Origin: Molossus alvarezi
Lineage: Eukaryota; Chordata; Mammalia; Chiroptera; Molossidae
DNA: 64,000 nt
Assembly: GCA_037176705.1 (NCBI GenBank)
Contig: CM073886.1
Span: forward strand, 92,992,501-93,056,500
Direction of reading: 5' to 3'
The notes beneath the pieces are model-generated. The model ran no database searches. It was not told the origin of the DNA and saw nothing but the letters and a program-made list of their open reading frames with translations. The position numbers and the translations under genes were made by a program. Of the stretch, positions 45,110 to 55,286 are shown piece after piece; positions within the stretch are counted from its first letter, which is position 1; the number at the start of each line of letters is the position of its first letter.

Positions 45110-45600
45110 TCCTATAGTAGTCTCATTCCTGGTAGTAGACAGATTGCTAATGCAAACAGAGTGATAGAAGAAAGATTAATGAAGGGATTTTTTACAAAGG
45201 TATAGGCAAGGTTAAGGAAGACACCTTGGAGCTAGCAACTGTAGGACCTCATTACCATCCCAGGCCTGAGAGGCAAGGGGAGGGGATAGCTACTAGAACC
45301 CAGAGAGAACTTAAGTTAGCAGAAGGCTGCCTGACTCCTCTTGTCCCTTTGGTAGAGGAAAGCAGATCCAGGCAGGCAGCTAGGGAATGAATAACCCAAC
45401 CTTTCTTTTCTCTCAACCTTTTATCTGCTGCTGATGACTCGCATTGGCCAGACCGCCAAATAAGACAGAGACCAAGGGAACCCATATGATGCAATCCATG
45501 AAGGTCAGTGTCCTGGCCGTTGGGCAGAGCAGACAAGGGTGGAGAGTGGATCTGGAGGGCGGTACACCAAACATCTTCCACCACAGTGAAGACGCCCATG
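45110..45600 (+). repeat. unnamed dispersed repeat, copy 2 of 3
   Basis: Shares with the copies at 16,440 and 62,290 the words 'tttacaaaggtataggcaag', 'accaagggaacccatatgat', 'ccatgaaggtcagtgtcctg' and 'gagcagacaagggtggagag'. The 115-codon minus-strand frame across it is not supported as a gene. Confidence 0.5.
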
Positions 45601-45984
45601 TTAACATTTGAGGATTAAACAGTGCCAGAAGATTTTGTTGAAATCTGTTTTCTTGAGTTTATATTAATATTAAAGATATTATTAAGTAAACATTAAAATA
45701 TTAATATGATTATATTGAGCATGCAATTTAAACTTCATATATGCCTCGGTGTCTGAAAATTCTAATGTGCCTTTATAGAAGGGTGTCTCTCCCCAAACTC
45801 CTACTGAAAATCACTCTTAAGAAATGAGACAAGGGCAGCTTGTATTCAAGTTGAATGTTATGGAAGTCTTAATTAAAAAGCCATTGAATAGTTGAAATAA
45901 TAGAGAGAAGGCCTCACTTTGCACTTAGATTTCATATTTTAATATTTTCCCACTTTGCACATAGATTTAGCTTAAATTTATCTA
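45601..45984. other. no recognised gene; AT-rich
   Basis: AT-rich, nothing supported. Confidence 0.4.
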
Positions 45985-46560
45985 TTGACTTATTTAACAA
46001 ACCTGTACTGTGTCCCTGCTTTGTGACTACAACAGGGCCTATGATAATCTCTCTCTTGCTGAAGCCCAGTCCCTCCCTGGGCCCTTAGCCACCATTGGCA
46101 GGACTCATGATAAGTGAGAAAAAGCCTCTTTGAGGAGATGACATTTGAGCAGACACATAAGGGAAATGGGGAAGCAGCCAGCCATGAAGTTCTGAGGGAG
46201 GAGCAGAGGGAAGAGTACTGTACGCTCAAAGGCTGAGGTTTGCTTGAAGAACAGCAAAGGTAGAAGGCAAGTGTGCTGGAGGGGCCGCCAGGGGCCTGCT
46301 TACATAGGGTCTTGTAGGTCATGGTAAAATATTTGAATTTTACTCTGAGGGTGGTAGGTAATAATTAGAAGGCTCTGAGCAGGTGAGTGAGATGACAGAA
46401 TTTGTTTTTTAAAAGATCATGCTAGCTTCTATGTGGAGAATTGATTCCAGTGAAATGGAAACAAGGGGACTGGTTGGGAGGCTATTGCAATAACCTAGCC
46501 AAGGGATGGCTGTGGTCAGTAGAGGTAGTGAAGAGTGGTTGGCATGGATACACTGATATG
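45985..46560 (-). mobile_element. L2 LINE, minus strand
   Basis: Reverse-strand L2 order: 'gaggagatgacatttgagc', 'gaagaacagcaaaggtagaa', 'cttgtaggtcatggtaaaat', 'ttgaattttactctgag', 'taaaagatcatgctagcttc', 'tgggaggctattgcaataac'. The 110-codon minus-strand frame here is not an intact L2 product. Confidence 0.8.
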
Positions 46561-46870
46561 GATGTTCACACTCTCTTTTATAATCAGGATGATTTCGTTT
46601 TCTAAACAAGGATTTTCTTTTGCGGAAGGATTTCAGGGAAATTATACCCGTGAAAGAGAGTTTAATTACCATTGTCTAAATTTTCTTATCTCCAATTCAC
46701 TTAGAAAGCTTATTAAAGAGACAGATTTCTGAATCTCATATCCCAAAGATTCTGATTCTGCCCAGCCTAGAAATCTGCATTTTATGACCCCAAATCTGAA
46801 AATTACTAGTTAAGTATTTAGCAGCATCCCTTAGTGGTGGCTATTTGAAATTGCAGATGTAACAAATATA
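46561..46870. other. no gene; possible MER5-like fragment at 46,690-46,815
   Basis: 'aaagattctgattctgccc' and 'agaaatctgcattttatgac' resemble the MER5/hAT-Charlie MITE family. The remainder is unassigned. Confidence 0.4.
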
Positions 46871-47149
46871 CAGTATTTCCGTCAACAACTGACTGCATAT
46901 AGGGAAGTGGTCCCATAAGATTATAATGAAGATGAAAAATTTCTATCATCTAGTGATGTCCTAGCCATTGTAACATTGTAGCACAACACATTATTCACGT
47001 GTTTGTGGTGATGCTGGGGTAAACAAACCTATTGCACTGCCAGTCGTATAAAAGTGTAGCACAGACAGTTATGTACAGTACATAATGCTTAATAATGTAA
47101 ATAAATGACAATGTTACTGGTTTATGTATTCACTTTTTATGCTATACTT

Positions 47150-47391
47150 TTTTTTTTAATCTTCACCTGAGGATATTTTTCTATTTATCTTCAGATAGAG
47201 AGGGAGAGAAATGGAGAGAGAGAGAGAAACATCGACATGAGAGGGATACATCAACTGGTTGCCTCCCCCATGACCCCAACCAGGGCTGGGGATGAACAGC
47301 AACTGAGGTATGTGCCCTTGGATGGAATCAAACCTGTGACTCATTGGCCTGTGGGCCAATGCTCTAACACTGAGCCAAACTGGCCAGGGCT
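47150..47391 (-). mobile_element. Ves SINE (hairpin type, diverged)
   Basis: Minus-strand copy in the left non-coding part of the Tigger element. The hairpin is partly eroded (ATCTTCACCTGAGGAT). The flanks 'ttatgctatacttt' and 'ctatactatacttt' fit the target duplication. Confidence 0.9.
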
Positions 47392-47649
47392 CACTATACT
47401 ATACTTTTTATCATTAATGTGGAGTATGCTTTTTATACTGATTAAGAAAAAAGTTTATTGCAAACAGTATGTCATGTTAGGCTGACAGCAGCTTTGTACA
47501 TGTCAGTTTATCTCTTGATGGCACCATTTTTCTCTGCGTTTGATTTAATTTCATGTTGTTTTGTTCTTCATGACTTCTAAGCATACCAAATCCACTGCTA
47601 ATGGTGCCAGTAAGAGGCCATGTTGAATGACTGGCCTGGAACAAAATTA

Positions 47650-50048
47650 AAAATGACTAGTAATTATGGTGGTGGAAAATCAGTCATAGTTTTTTTTTGT
47701 TTTTTTTTTTTACCAGTTAGATATGTCCCATTCCACCATAGTTATGATCTTGAAGAACAAGAACAAAATGATGGGAGCAGTTAAAGGATCTTCTTCATTG
47801 AAGGCAATGAGACTAACAAAGATTTGAGAAGGAGATTCAGGGAGATTCTTCTAATGACCTAGACTGAAGACCAGACACAGAAGCATAAGCCTATTAGCAT
47901 CATGCAAAAATTTTGTGATGTTGAAAGAAAAGGCTGGGTGGGATAATGATGTTGAATTTACTGCTGGCTCTGGGTAGTTCACATGATTCAAAAAATCATT
48001 ATTCATTATATAATGTGAAAGTGAGTGGTGAGTCTTCAAATGCTGATGTGAAGGCAGCTGAAGAGTTTTTGAAACCTCTAGATAAGGTGACTGTGGAGGA
48101 AAATTACTTGCCAGAACAAATTCAATATGGAATATTCCCTGTTGTGGAAACAGACACTTGAAGGATTTTCATCCATAAGGAGACCAAGTAAATGCCAGGT
48201 TTCAATGCTTTTAAGAATGGGATAACAGTCTTGCTTGGAGGCAATGTTGCAGGTTACAAATTGAAACCCTTTGTGATCTGGTGCAGTAAGAACCCCAGGG
48301 CCTTCAAGCATATTAATAAACACACACTGCCAGTATACTACAGAAGCAATAGGAAATCATGATGACCTAGCTTCTTTTCCAAGATGCCTCCTGAATTGCT
48401 ATGCCACTGAAATGGAGTACTGTTTAGAGAATAGCATAATCTTTCCAGATTTTGCTTACTGTTGATAATGATCCCAAATATACTACTGTTATTGGTGATC
48501 TTCATTCTAATATCAAAGTAGTGTTTCTCCCTCCAACACCACGTCTTTAATCCAACAATGGATCAAGGAGTTATAGCAGCTTTTAAAGCTGATAATCTGA
48601 AGAGGACCTTTGCCCAAACTATTGCTGCAACTGAGGAAGACACTGATGCAATTCTGGAAGAATTGCAACATTTATGGCTATATCAAGAACCTTAACAAAT
48701 GCTGGCAAGGGTGTGGAGAAAAGGGGGCTCTAGTACACTGCTGGTGGGAATGCAGACTGGTGCAGCCACTGTGGAAAACAGTATGGTGTTTCCTCAAAAA
48801 AGTAAAAATTGAATTGCCATTTAACCCAGTGATCCCACTTCTAGGAATGTATTCTAAGAAACCTGAAACACCAATCAGAAAGAATATATGCACCCCTCTG
48901 TTCATAGCAGCACTATTTATAATCACTAAGATCTGGAAACAGCCCAAGTGTCCATCAATAGATAAGTGGATTAAAAAGCTGTGGTACATATACACAATGG
49001 AATACAATGCAGCTGTAAGAAAGAAAGATCTCTTATCTTTTGAGACAACATGGAGGGACCTGGAGAGTATTATGCTAAGTAAAATAAGCCAGTCAGAGAA
49101 AGACAAGTATCACACAATCTCACTTATTTGTGGAATATCATGAACAAAATAAGGTGATGAACAAAATAGACCCAGAAGCATAGAAGTAGGGTTCAGACAG
49201 AAAAACTTCAGAGGAGGGGGCAGAGGAGGAGGAGGGAAGTGATAAACTAAAGAGCTTATGCACATAAGAATAACCAATGGACATGGACAACTATGCTGGG
49301 ATGGGGGTGGGGCAGGAACAGGAGGAGGGTGTCAATGGGGGAAAGGAGAAACATCTATAACAACAATGAATTAAGTAAATAATAATAATAAAAGAAGCTT
49401 TTTGGGGCTTGGGATGTATGAATGACATCTGGAAGAAGATATTCAAGAGTTTTGTGTGTGACTTCAAAGGATTTTCCAAGGCTGAGGAGGTTCAAAAATC
49501 AACAAGGCTGTGGTTGACATGGCAAACAACTTTAATTTGGAGGTGCATGAGGATGACATTAAGGAGTGCCTATAGGTAGTTCCTGAGGAACTGACTAATG
49601 GGAAGTTGTTGTAATTGGAAGAGGAACCCATAGCTGAAGAAGAGGCAGGAGAAAAGGAAACTGCAGGAGAAGAAAAAGAACCCCCAAGAAAATTCACAGT
49701 GAAGGGTTTAGCTGAAGCTTTTGAAGAACTCAACAAGCTCCTTAATAAGTTTGAAAACATGGACCCCAACACTGAAGGTTTTCATTAATAGAGAGTAATG
49801 TTCATGGTGCATTAAGCAAATCTATGATGGAAAAAAAAAGAAACCAACCAAGCAAACCATCATGGACATATTTCTGAAAAGTGCAACATTCACTCAAAAA
49901 GAGCCTCGGGCAAGTACTTCAGGAGGTATTCTAGAAGAAGGCATTGTTATCATAGGACGTGACCACTCCATGCCTATTATTGCCCCTGAAGACTTCCAGT
50001 AGACATGGAAGTAGAAGAGGGTGATATTGACGATCCTGACTGTGTGTA
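47650..50048 (+). pseudogene. Tigger transposase pseudogene (DDE, pogo group)
   Basis: Transposase of the jerky/CENP-B/pogo type, which cuts and pastes DNA using a DDE catalytic domain. Recognisable pieces, in order, in shifting frames: NVKVSGESSNADVKAAEEFL (48,017 on), YLPEQIQYGIFPVVE at about 48,107 (region of the first catalytic Asp), LLGGNVAGYKLKP, then MDQGVIAAFKADNLKRTFAQ and the adjoining TIAATEEDTD near 48,560-48,650. After an inserted L1, AVVDMANNFNLEVHEDDIKE and EPPRKFTVKGLAEAFEELNK follow (49,505-49,740). The N-terminal DNA-binding domain is barely recognisable. At least several stops and frameshifts are present. It is not a domesticated TIGD gene. Confidence 0.85.
48693..49397 (+). 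mobile_element. L1 3' end inserted in the Tigger transposase
   Basis: The ORF2 C-terminus stays open to 49,143 ([20 protein letters not shown]), followed by a 3' UTR and A-rich tail with AATAATAAT. The junctions are seen because transposase homology stops at 'tatcaagaacctt' and resumes at 'gaagctttttgg'. The 177-codon frame from 48,610 fuses transposase remnant and L1 by chance. Confidence 0.87.
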
Positions 50049-50761
50049 AGCCTAGGTTAATATGTGTGTTTGTGTCTTAGTTTGTAACATAAACATTTAA
50101 AAAGTAAAAAAAAAAAAAATTAAAAACAAAAATATTTATAGAATAAGGACTAAAGAAAATATGTTGTATAGATGTACAATGTATTTGTGTTTTAAGTGTT
50201 ATTAGAAAGGAGTAAAAAGGTTTTTTAAAAATGAAAAAGTTTATGAAGTAAAAAAGTTACAGTAAGCTAAGGTTAGTTTATTACTAAAGAAAGAAAAATA
50301 TTTTTTAGTAAATTTAGTGTAGTCTAAGTGTACAGTGTTTATGAAGTCTACACTAGTGTACACTAAAGTCCTAGGCCTACACATTCACTCACCACTCACT
50401 CACTGACTCACCCAGAGTAACTTCCAGTCCTGCATGTTCCATTCATGGTAAATGTCCTATGAAAGTGTACCTCTTTTTATCTTTTAAAGTTTTTTTTTTA
50501 CTGTACATTTTCTGTTTACATATGTTTAGATATACAAATACTTATCATTATGTTGCAATTACCCATAGTATTCAGTACAGTAACATGCTATGCAGACTTG
50601 TAGCCTAGGAGCAATAGGCTGTGCCATAGAGCCTAGGTGTGTAGTAGGCTGTACCATCTAGGTTTGTGTAAACATACTCTGTGATGTTCACACAATGATG
50701 AAATTGCCTAATGAGGCATTTCTAAGAATGTACCCCTGTAGTTAAGTGACACATGGTGGTA

Positions 50762-52949
50762 TATTTGTTATAGACAAAAATAACAATCTTTTGCATTTCA
50801 ACTAGAGCTAGTTTTATGGGAATAACCAAATGGGGTGGAAACTCTTCTTTAGGGATTATCTGGCGAGAACTCTCAGAAGTATTAAGATAAAAAATAATTG
50901 AAGCTTAGTAAGTAGTAATTAATTGGCTATTACAATGTCACAGAGCAATAACAGCTCCAAATCCACAGCCCAACTGGTTATTAGTTTGCTACAAGATTAG
51001 AGTAATTGCAGCTGTGGAGACAACATAGAAAGATAGCGGCCTTTTCCAAAACTCATAAAAAGCCAACACTTACTTAAACAGCAGAGCTTACACCAGCCAT
51101 GGAAGAGGAGTACTACCATCTGCACGCTGTGTATTTCTTTTCACCATTGTTCTAGCTAGGAATGAGTCAGATCTTGTTGAAAATGTTTGTCTTTTGGGGT
51201 TGGAAATTGCTCCCTTATACCTCCAACCAAGACTAGCCCACCATGCCACTGCTGAATCTGTGTGTGAGTGCTCAGATATCCATCTTCCCTGGATGTTCCA
51301 GAGAGTAGGACAGAAGAGGGCAGCTCGATGTTTGAGGGTTCTGGCCATGTGAGAAAATATTGCAAAGAGAAGTCTCATGGGAGACTGTTTTTACACTCAG
51401 ATTGGCTGGAAGAAGTTTCCAGCTTCATAGTTTATTGGTTGGTTGGTTTGATTGTTTCTGTTCAATGGTTATTCTCAGAATTCTCCATGAGCAATCATCC
51501 TGCATTTCCTTCCCTGTCTCCATGTTTTCTCTCACTCAACATAGGCTCATATTTGAAATAGAAGGTCATTTAGTACACATTTTTTACATTCTAGACAAGG
51601 CAGCTGAGGTGTGAGTGGAGTGACTACTCCAAGGCTACATAAAAGTGTAGCCCAGCTGGAGCGAGAGTCCAGCACCACTTGTGGAATTTCAGTAGGACTC
51701 ACAGACCAGTGACCTATCTGTGACCATCCACCCCTCAACATCTGCTCGTCCTGTCCTTCATCCCTGCAAATACCCCTCACATCTGTGCACACACACACAC
51801 ACAAACACACACACATTTAATCTCTCTTGGTTTTCTTCTTTCTGCAAAACAAATCCCTTTTCTCCTTTCCCATGTCTCCAAGCTGGCAAACTACGAAAAA
51901 TTAGATAAATCAAAACTAAGAATAAACACTCCTTATTTAGAAAATAACAAACCCAAATGAAGCCTCAGCTTTCTAACCTTCATCAACTAAATTATGTGGT
52001 GTTTGCTTGTGTTACCTCATCTTGATTTATTTTTGTGGGTTAAGAAAGGCTTATTTGTTACAACCCAAAGAAGAACTTGAAGGAGGAAATAAAAAACAAA
52101 AGGAAAGGTGAGATGAAAGATCGAATAACTAATTAAGGGAACACGAAATACAAATCTGGACATGCCCACATGTATTTTTCCATTTAGAAACAAACCTAAG
52201 AAGCCAGTGGTTCGTTCCTCTATTTTTAATTCAACTTGCTTGCTGAGCTTAGTTGTGCATCTGGAGTAAGTGTTAGCCTGTCCTCTAGTGGTGACTGCAG
52301 ACATGTGCAGGTACATGTGCCAATGTAGAGCTGAGGTTGTCCGGGGGTATGTGCTTGAAAAACTCACTGTTAGGAAAAATGCTTTGGCTGCTCTCCAGTA
52401 AATACAGCAGGTGGAGACACACACTGGAAAACTGGAACATAGTCAACTTGGCTTTCATTTGGCTCTTAAAAGATTGTTAAGCAACCAGAGTTATTGAAAC
52501 TAAGTTTGACCATAAAGTTTGATGCTTTTTATTTCCTTCTTAATTTTTAATTCTTGAAAACTATTAAGATCTGGAGATTTTAAGCACACCATTTATTTAT
52601 ATTAAATACCTGCTGGTGCAGAGATTGGGGGTGAGGTTGTGGTATAAATGTTAGTGAGACACAGATCTTGTCCTTAAAACTTACCCTCTGATTGAAAGAG
52701 AAGATATATTCAGACATGATTATAATACATAGTAGTGATATAAACAGAGAAAGTGTAAATATGTGTAAAATTATATATAGGTCATGTAATTATGTATTAT
52801 TGTATTATATAATTAGACATATAAATATACCATATTAATAATTATATAATTATATAAATGTATATAATGTATCCCTGTGTTTATATATCTATATCTATAA
52901 TATAGATATCTAAACACAGAACTGTGGACCAGGACGTGTGATAGGTATG
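50762..52949. other. no recognised gene; CA and AT-rich tracts
   Basis: Apparently unique. The frames at 51,088-51,378 (minus), 51,268-51,614 (plus) and 52,017-52,424 (minus, 135 codons) show no known domain or splice-bounded exon. An AC microsatellite lies at 51,788-51,814 and an AT-rich tract at 52,770-52,910. Confidence 0.45.
51788..51814. repeat. (AC)n microsatellite, one interruption
   Basis: AC units interrupted once by an extra A at about 51,803. Confidence 0.95.
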
Positions 52950-53085
52950 CTCACATGTTCACATTTTATTTAATACAACTGTATTTTAACATAAGAGAAA
53001 ATGAGGTTCAGAAAGATTAAAAATGCCCTAGTTCATTAGCTATGAAATGGCAAAATTTAAATTTAATTCAGGTTTTCTGATTCCA
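52950..53085 (+). mobile_element. MIR SINE fragment (weak)
   Basis: MIR-like order 'gagaaaatgaggttcagaa', 'atgccctagttcattagcta', 'aatttaattcaggttttctg'. Confidence 0.5.
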
Positions 53086-53094
53086 TCTGTATTT

Positions 53095-53260
53095 CAGTTA
53101 ACTTCAGACCTTCATTGAGAGTGTATCTCGTGCCAGGCACTGTGCTATGTGCTGGAGGTGCAAAGATGGAAGATCCTGTCACTGGCCTCAGGATTACAGT
53201 TCTGTAGGGGACTAGGCTTGTGGGAGAAATAATTAGCTCTGTTATGATATATGCAATGAT
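53095..53260 (-). mobile_element. L2 LINE 3' end, minus strand
   Basis: 'cttcattgagagtgtatctc', 'gtgccaggcactgtgctatg', 'gtgctggaggtgcaaagatg' is the reversed L2 3' end. Confidence 0.65.
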
Positions 53261-53562
53261 GGAAGTATACACAAATTGCCTCTGAGCAAAGTAGCAAAGG
53301 CTGTTCATTGTTCATAAGTTATGATTCTGTCATACACCCCTTTTACTTAGCTGTGATTGAATTAACCAGAAATGTGTAACTTGGCCAAAGTACATAATCT
53401 TTAGGCTTCCCCAGAGCCATAGTCAAACCTAATCTTGTAATACTGCCACAGGGGCCACGGTTTACTGACCCAAAGGATGATCTCTTATAGGCAACTTCCA
53501 GTGTGAGAAACTCAGAAAGCTATAGAATTAGGAAGAACTAAAAGTGGAGGTAACAGGTGAAA

Positions 53563-53843
53563 AAGGTGAATACATTAAGTAAAACAAAAAACAAAACAAA
53601 AAAAACAAAACAGCTCATAGACATAGACAACATTATGGTGATTACCAGAGGGGAAGGGGGGTGTGTGTGTGGAAGAAGTAGAAGAGGGTAAAGGGGAGAA
53701 AAATGATAACAGAAGGAAACTTGATTTTGGGTGGTAAACACACAATACAATATACAGATGATGTATTATAGAATTTTACACGTGAAACCTACATAATTTT
53801 GTTAACCAATGTCAACCCAATAAATTCACTTGAAAAATGATCA
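53563..53843 (+). mobile_element. L1 3' UTR fragment with duplicated flanks
   Basis: L1 3' UTR phrases 'ctcatagacatagacaacat', 'gtgattaccagaggggaag' and 'ttacacgtgaaacctacat'. The flanks 'actaaaagtggaggtaacag' (53,538 on) and 'actaaaagtggaagtaacag' (53,844 on) are nearly identical, consistent with its target-site duplication. Confidence 0.7.
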
Positions 53844-53921
53844 CTAAAAGTGGAAGTAACAGTTGAACTGATAAAAAGCAGACGCATAGAGATCTGGAGA
53901 AAGAAGGTGAATTATGAGTAT

Positions 53922-54402
53922 TGACCCGGCCCGCAGGTCCATCAACGAGGACTCTAGAGGGGGAGTGAGGATGAGGTGGGACAAGAGACACGAGAAATGG
54001 AGACAAGACAGGATTCTGATCAAGTCTCGTTTATTCAGGGGGAGTTCACATTATATATAGGGGGAAAACAGGTGAAACAGTTAATGAGTATCCCACCTGA
54101 AGCCAATTCCAGTAAATACCCCAGGTGGAACAAATGATAAGCAAAGAATGGAGTAAACAATTATCTAGAGGAATGCAGGCACCGCACGCGGAGAGGCACC
54201 GCACGCGGAGAGGCACCGCACGCGGAGAGGCACCGCACGCGGAGAGGCACCGCACGCGGAGAGGCACCGCACGCGGAGAGGCACCGCACGCGGAGAGGCA
54301 CCGCACGCGGAGAGGCACCGCACGCGGAGAGGCACCACCCTGGGGCCGGAGACAGCAGAGCAGACTTTAACAAGATGGATACCATGCAAATGGTCTCCCA
54401 CA
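53922..54402 (-). repeat. 3' LTR of the provirus (481 bp)
   Basis: Same ends as the 5' LTR. The extra 113 bp is fully explained by six more 17-bp units (102 bp) and an 11-bp insertion near 53,972. TATA box at 54,051-54,059 and AATAAA at 54,030-54,035, both on the minus strand. Confidence 0.95.
54180..54332 (-). repeat. 17-bp tandem repeat in U3, 9 units
   Basis: Nine perfect head-to-tail copies of a 17-bp unit (plus strand AGGCACCGCACGCGGAG), each with three CpGs. In the 5' LTR there are three units, with ACTG instead of ACCG. Repeats at this place in retroviral U3 often act as enhancers. The 121-, 90-, 81- and 74-codon frames across it are artefacts of 17 not being a multiple of three. Confidence 0.97.
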
Positions 54403-54418
54403 GGTCCCCCTTTTTTAT
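54403..54418 (-). promoter_or_regulatory. polypurine tract
   Basis: The sense strand reads AAAAAAGGGGGACC directly before the 3' LTR's TGTGGG. This is the primer for plus-strand DNA synthesis, intact and at the expected place. Confidence 0.9.
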
Positions 54419-54635
54419 TAAATTTTAAGGCCGAAATAATACCTTGAGGGGACTGTGCCTGTCTTAGGTCAGGAAACTTGCACACGGTTCCAACCTGTCC
54501 GAACCCGTCATTGGAATAGCAAGGCAGCATAAGGCCTTGTTCCTGTCTTAGGTGGTGGTTGGTGATGCGTGTGAGTTCCAGTTGCCCGTCTCTGGCTATC
54601 CAGTCCAGCTCACCAAGGTGACGAGGTTTTTGAGA

Positions 54636-54930
54636 CTATTTGCCATCTCGGGCATAGTCATAGCTTATTGACTCACAGCTAGAGTGAGCTTCTCTGTCGG
54701 CCATTTCAAGTTTATGATAGTGGACCTGTATAGATTGCATCTTAATGGCATCCATCTGCTGCTTGAAGGCCATCACCTCATTGAAGAGGAAAGGTCCTAG
54801 TGACACAATCAGTAAAAGGCCAAGTAAGGGGCCCAACAGAGGGAGAAGATAAGGCAGCACCCCATTTAGCCCGCTCCAAAGGGGGTTATCGAAAAGTTCT
54901 TTTAAGCAGCAGCATTCCTGCAAGGCAGTT
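54636..54930 (-). pseudogene. env remnant, 3' end (transmembrane subunit tail)
   Basis: The open frame 54,636-54,944 encodes the end of a type-D/gamma-like transmembrane subunit: two Cys that look like the end of a CX6CC motif, NPLWSGLNG, a membrane-spanning segment ([20 protein letters not shown]) and a cytoplasmic tail of about 50 residues. Its first nine codons, upstream of the junction, are the surface-subunit region read in another frame. The fusion peptide and ectodomain are missing, so no functional envelope can be made. Confidence 0.85.
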
Positions 54931-55056
54931 GCATGGGGGGCCAAATAGGGCCCTCAGGAGCTCCTCAAGGTTTGGAGGAGGCCCCAAACCCCCTTTCACA
55001 AGCGGGCAAAGATGCAGTAGTATTCCTAGCAGTAAGATTTCAGCCTTCTGGTCCAT
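54886..55056 (-). pseudogene. env remnant, 5' end (signal peptide and start of surface subunit)
   Basis: An ATG at 55,056, 30 bp after the pol stop, opens a 56-codon frame. It begins with a hydrophobic signal peptide (LLLGILLHLCPLV) and continues into the first surface-subunit residues with a CNC motif. The frame ends soon after, at 54,886, because a deletion near 54,925 joins it out of frame to the transmembrane-subunit part. The receptor-binding region is missing. Confidence 0.75.
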
Positions 55057-55085
55057 TCCTGAAATAAAAAAACAGGAAAAGCCTC

Positions 55086-55286
55086 TCAGGGCGAATTTTC
55101 GTCCCTGGAGTTATCTATATGGTTATCTGTTATTCTTTTAACTTGATCGATCTGTTTAACCATACGCTCTGGTAGCCATCTGGCAGATTTCATTTTCTTA
55201 GAGTAAATGCATACAGAACCTCGGCCCCAGATGAGGACTGGGTCTGGGTCATGCCAAGAGTTGGTTAGCGGATCTTTCCAAGAATT
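55086..55286 (-). pseudogene. pol remnant: integrase C-terminus
   Basis: In the frame ending at stop 55,086-55,088 the sense strand encodes the last part of integrase: [14 protein letters not shown] (the SH3-like DNA-binding domain with its conserved Trp, Pro and Gly positions) and ARWLPERMVKQID. It is fused, in a different frame, to capsid sequence at about 55,285. Protease, reverse transcriptase and the integrase catalytic core are absent, so no Pol activity is possible. Confidence 0.88.

Larger units (their letters stand above)
46871..50759 (+). mobile_element. Tigger-class (pogo) DNA transposon with nested insertions
   Basis: Left terminus CAGTATTTCCGTCAACAACT; right terminus region 'gtagttaagtgacacatgg', diverged inverted ends of the MER2/Tigger kind. 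TA lies just outside both (46,869-46,870 and 50,760-50,761). Internal non-coding parts contain 'cctaggagcaataggctgt' and 'gtaccatctaggtttgtgt'. A Ves SINE (47,150-47,391) and an L1 3' end (48,693-49,397) are inserted; without them the element is about 2.9 kb. It is transpositionally dead. Confidence 0.82.

Noticed and set aside
45252..45599. 115-codon minus-strand frame
   Set aside because: Lies within a dispersed repeat with two diverged copies elsewhere in the window; no domain.
48610..49143. 177-codon frame as a host gene
   Set aside because: It joins a Tigger transposase remnant with an inserted L1 ORF2 C-terminus.
47650..50048. domesticated TIGD-type gene
   Set aside because: Multiple frameshifts and stops, plus two transposon insertions, mean it is a decayed transposon copy.
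52017..52424. 135-codon minus-strand frame
   Set aside because: No domain, no coding-like composition and no neighbouring exons recognisable; such lengths are expected by chance in 64 kb.
54180..54332. CRISPR-like direct repeats
   Set aside because: Units are directly adjacent with no spacers, in a eukaryotic LTR; this is a simple tandem repeat.
54046..54530. several frames with a repeating Arg/Cys/Ala-rich peptide
   Set aside because: They translate the 17-bp LTR repeat in all frames. The periodic peptide follows from the DNA repeat; no start context or domain supports a protein.
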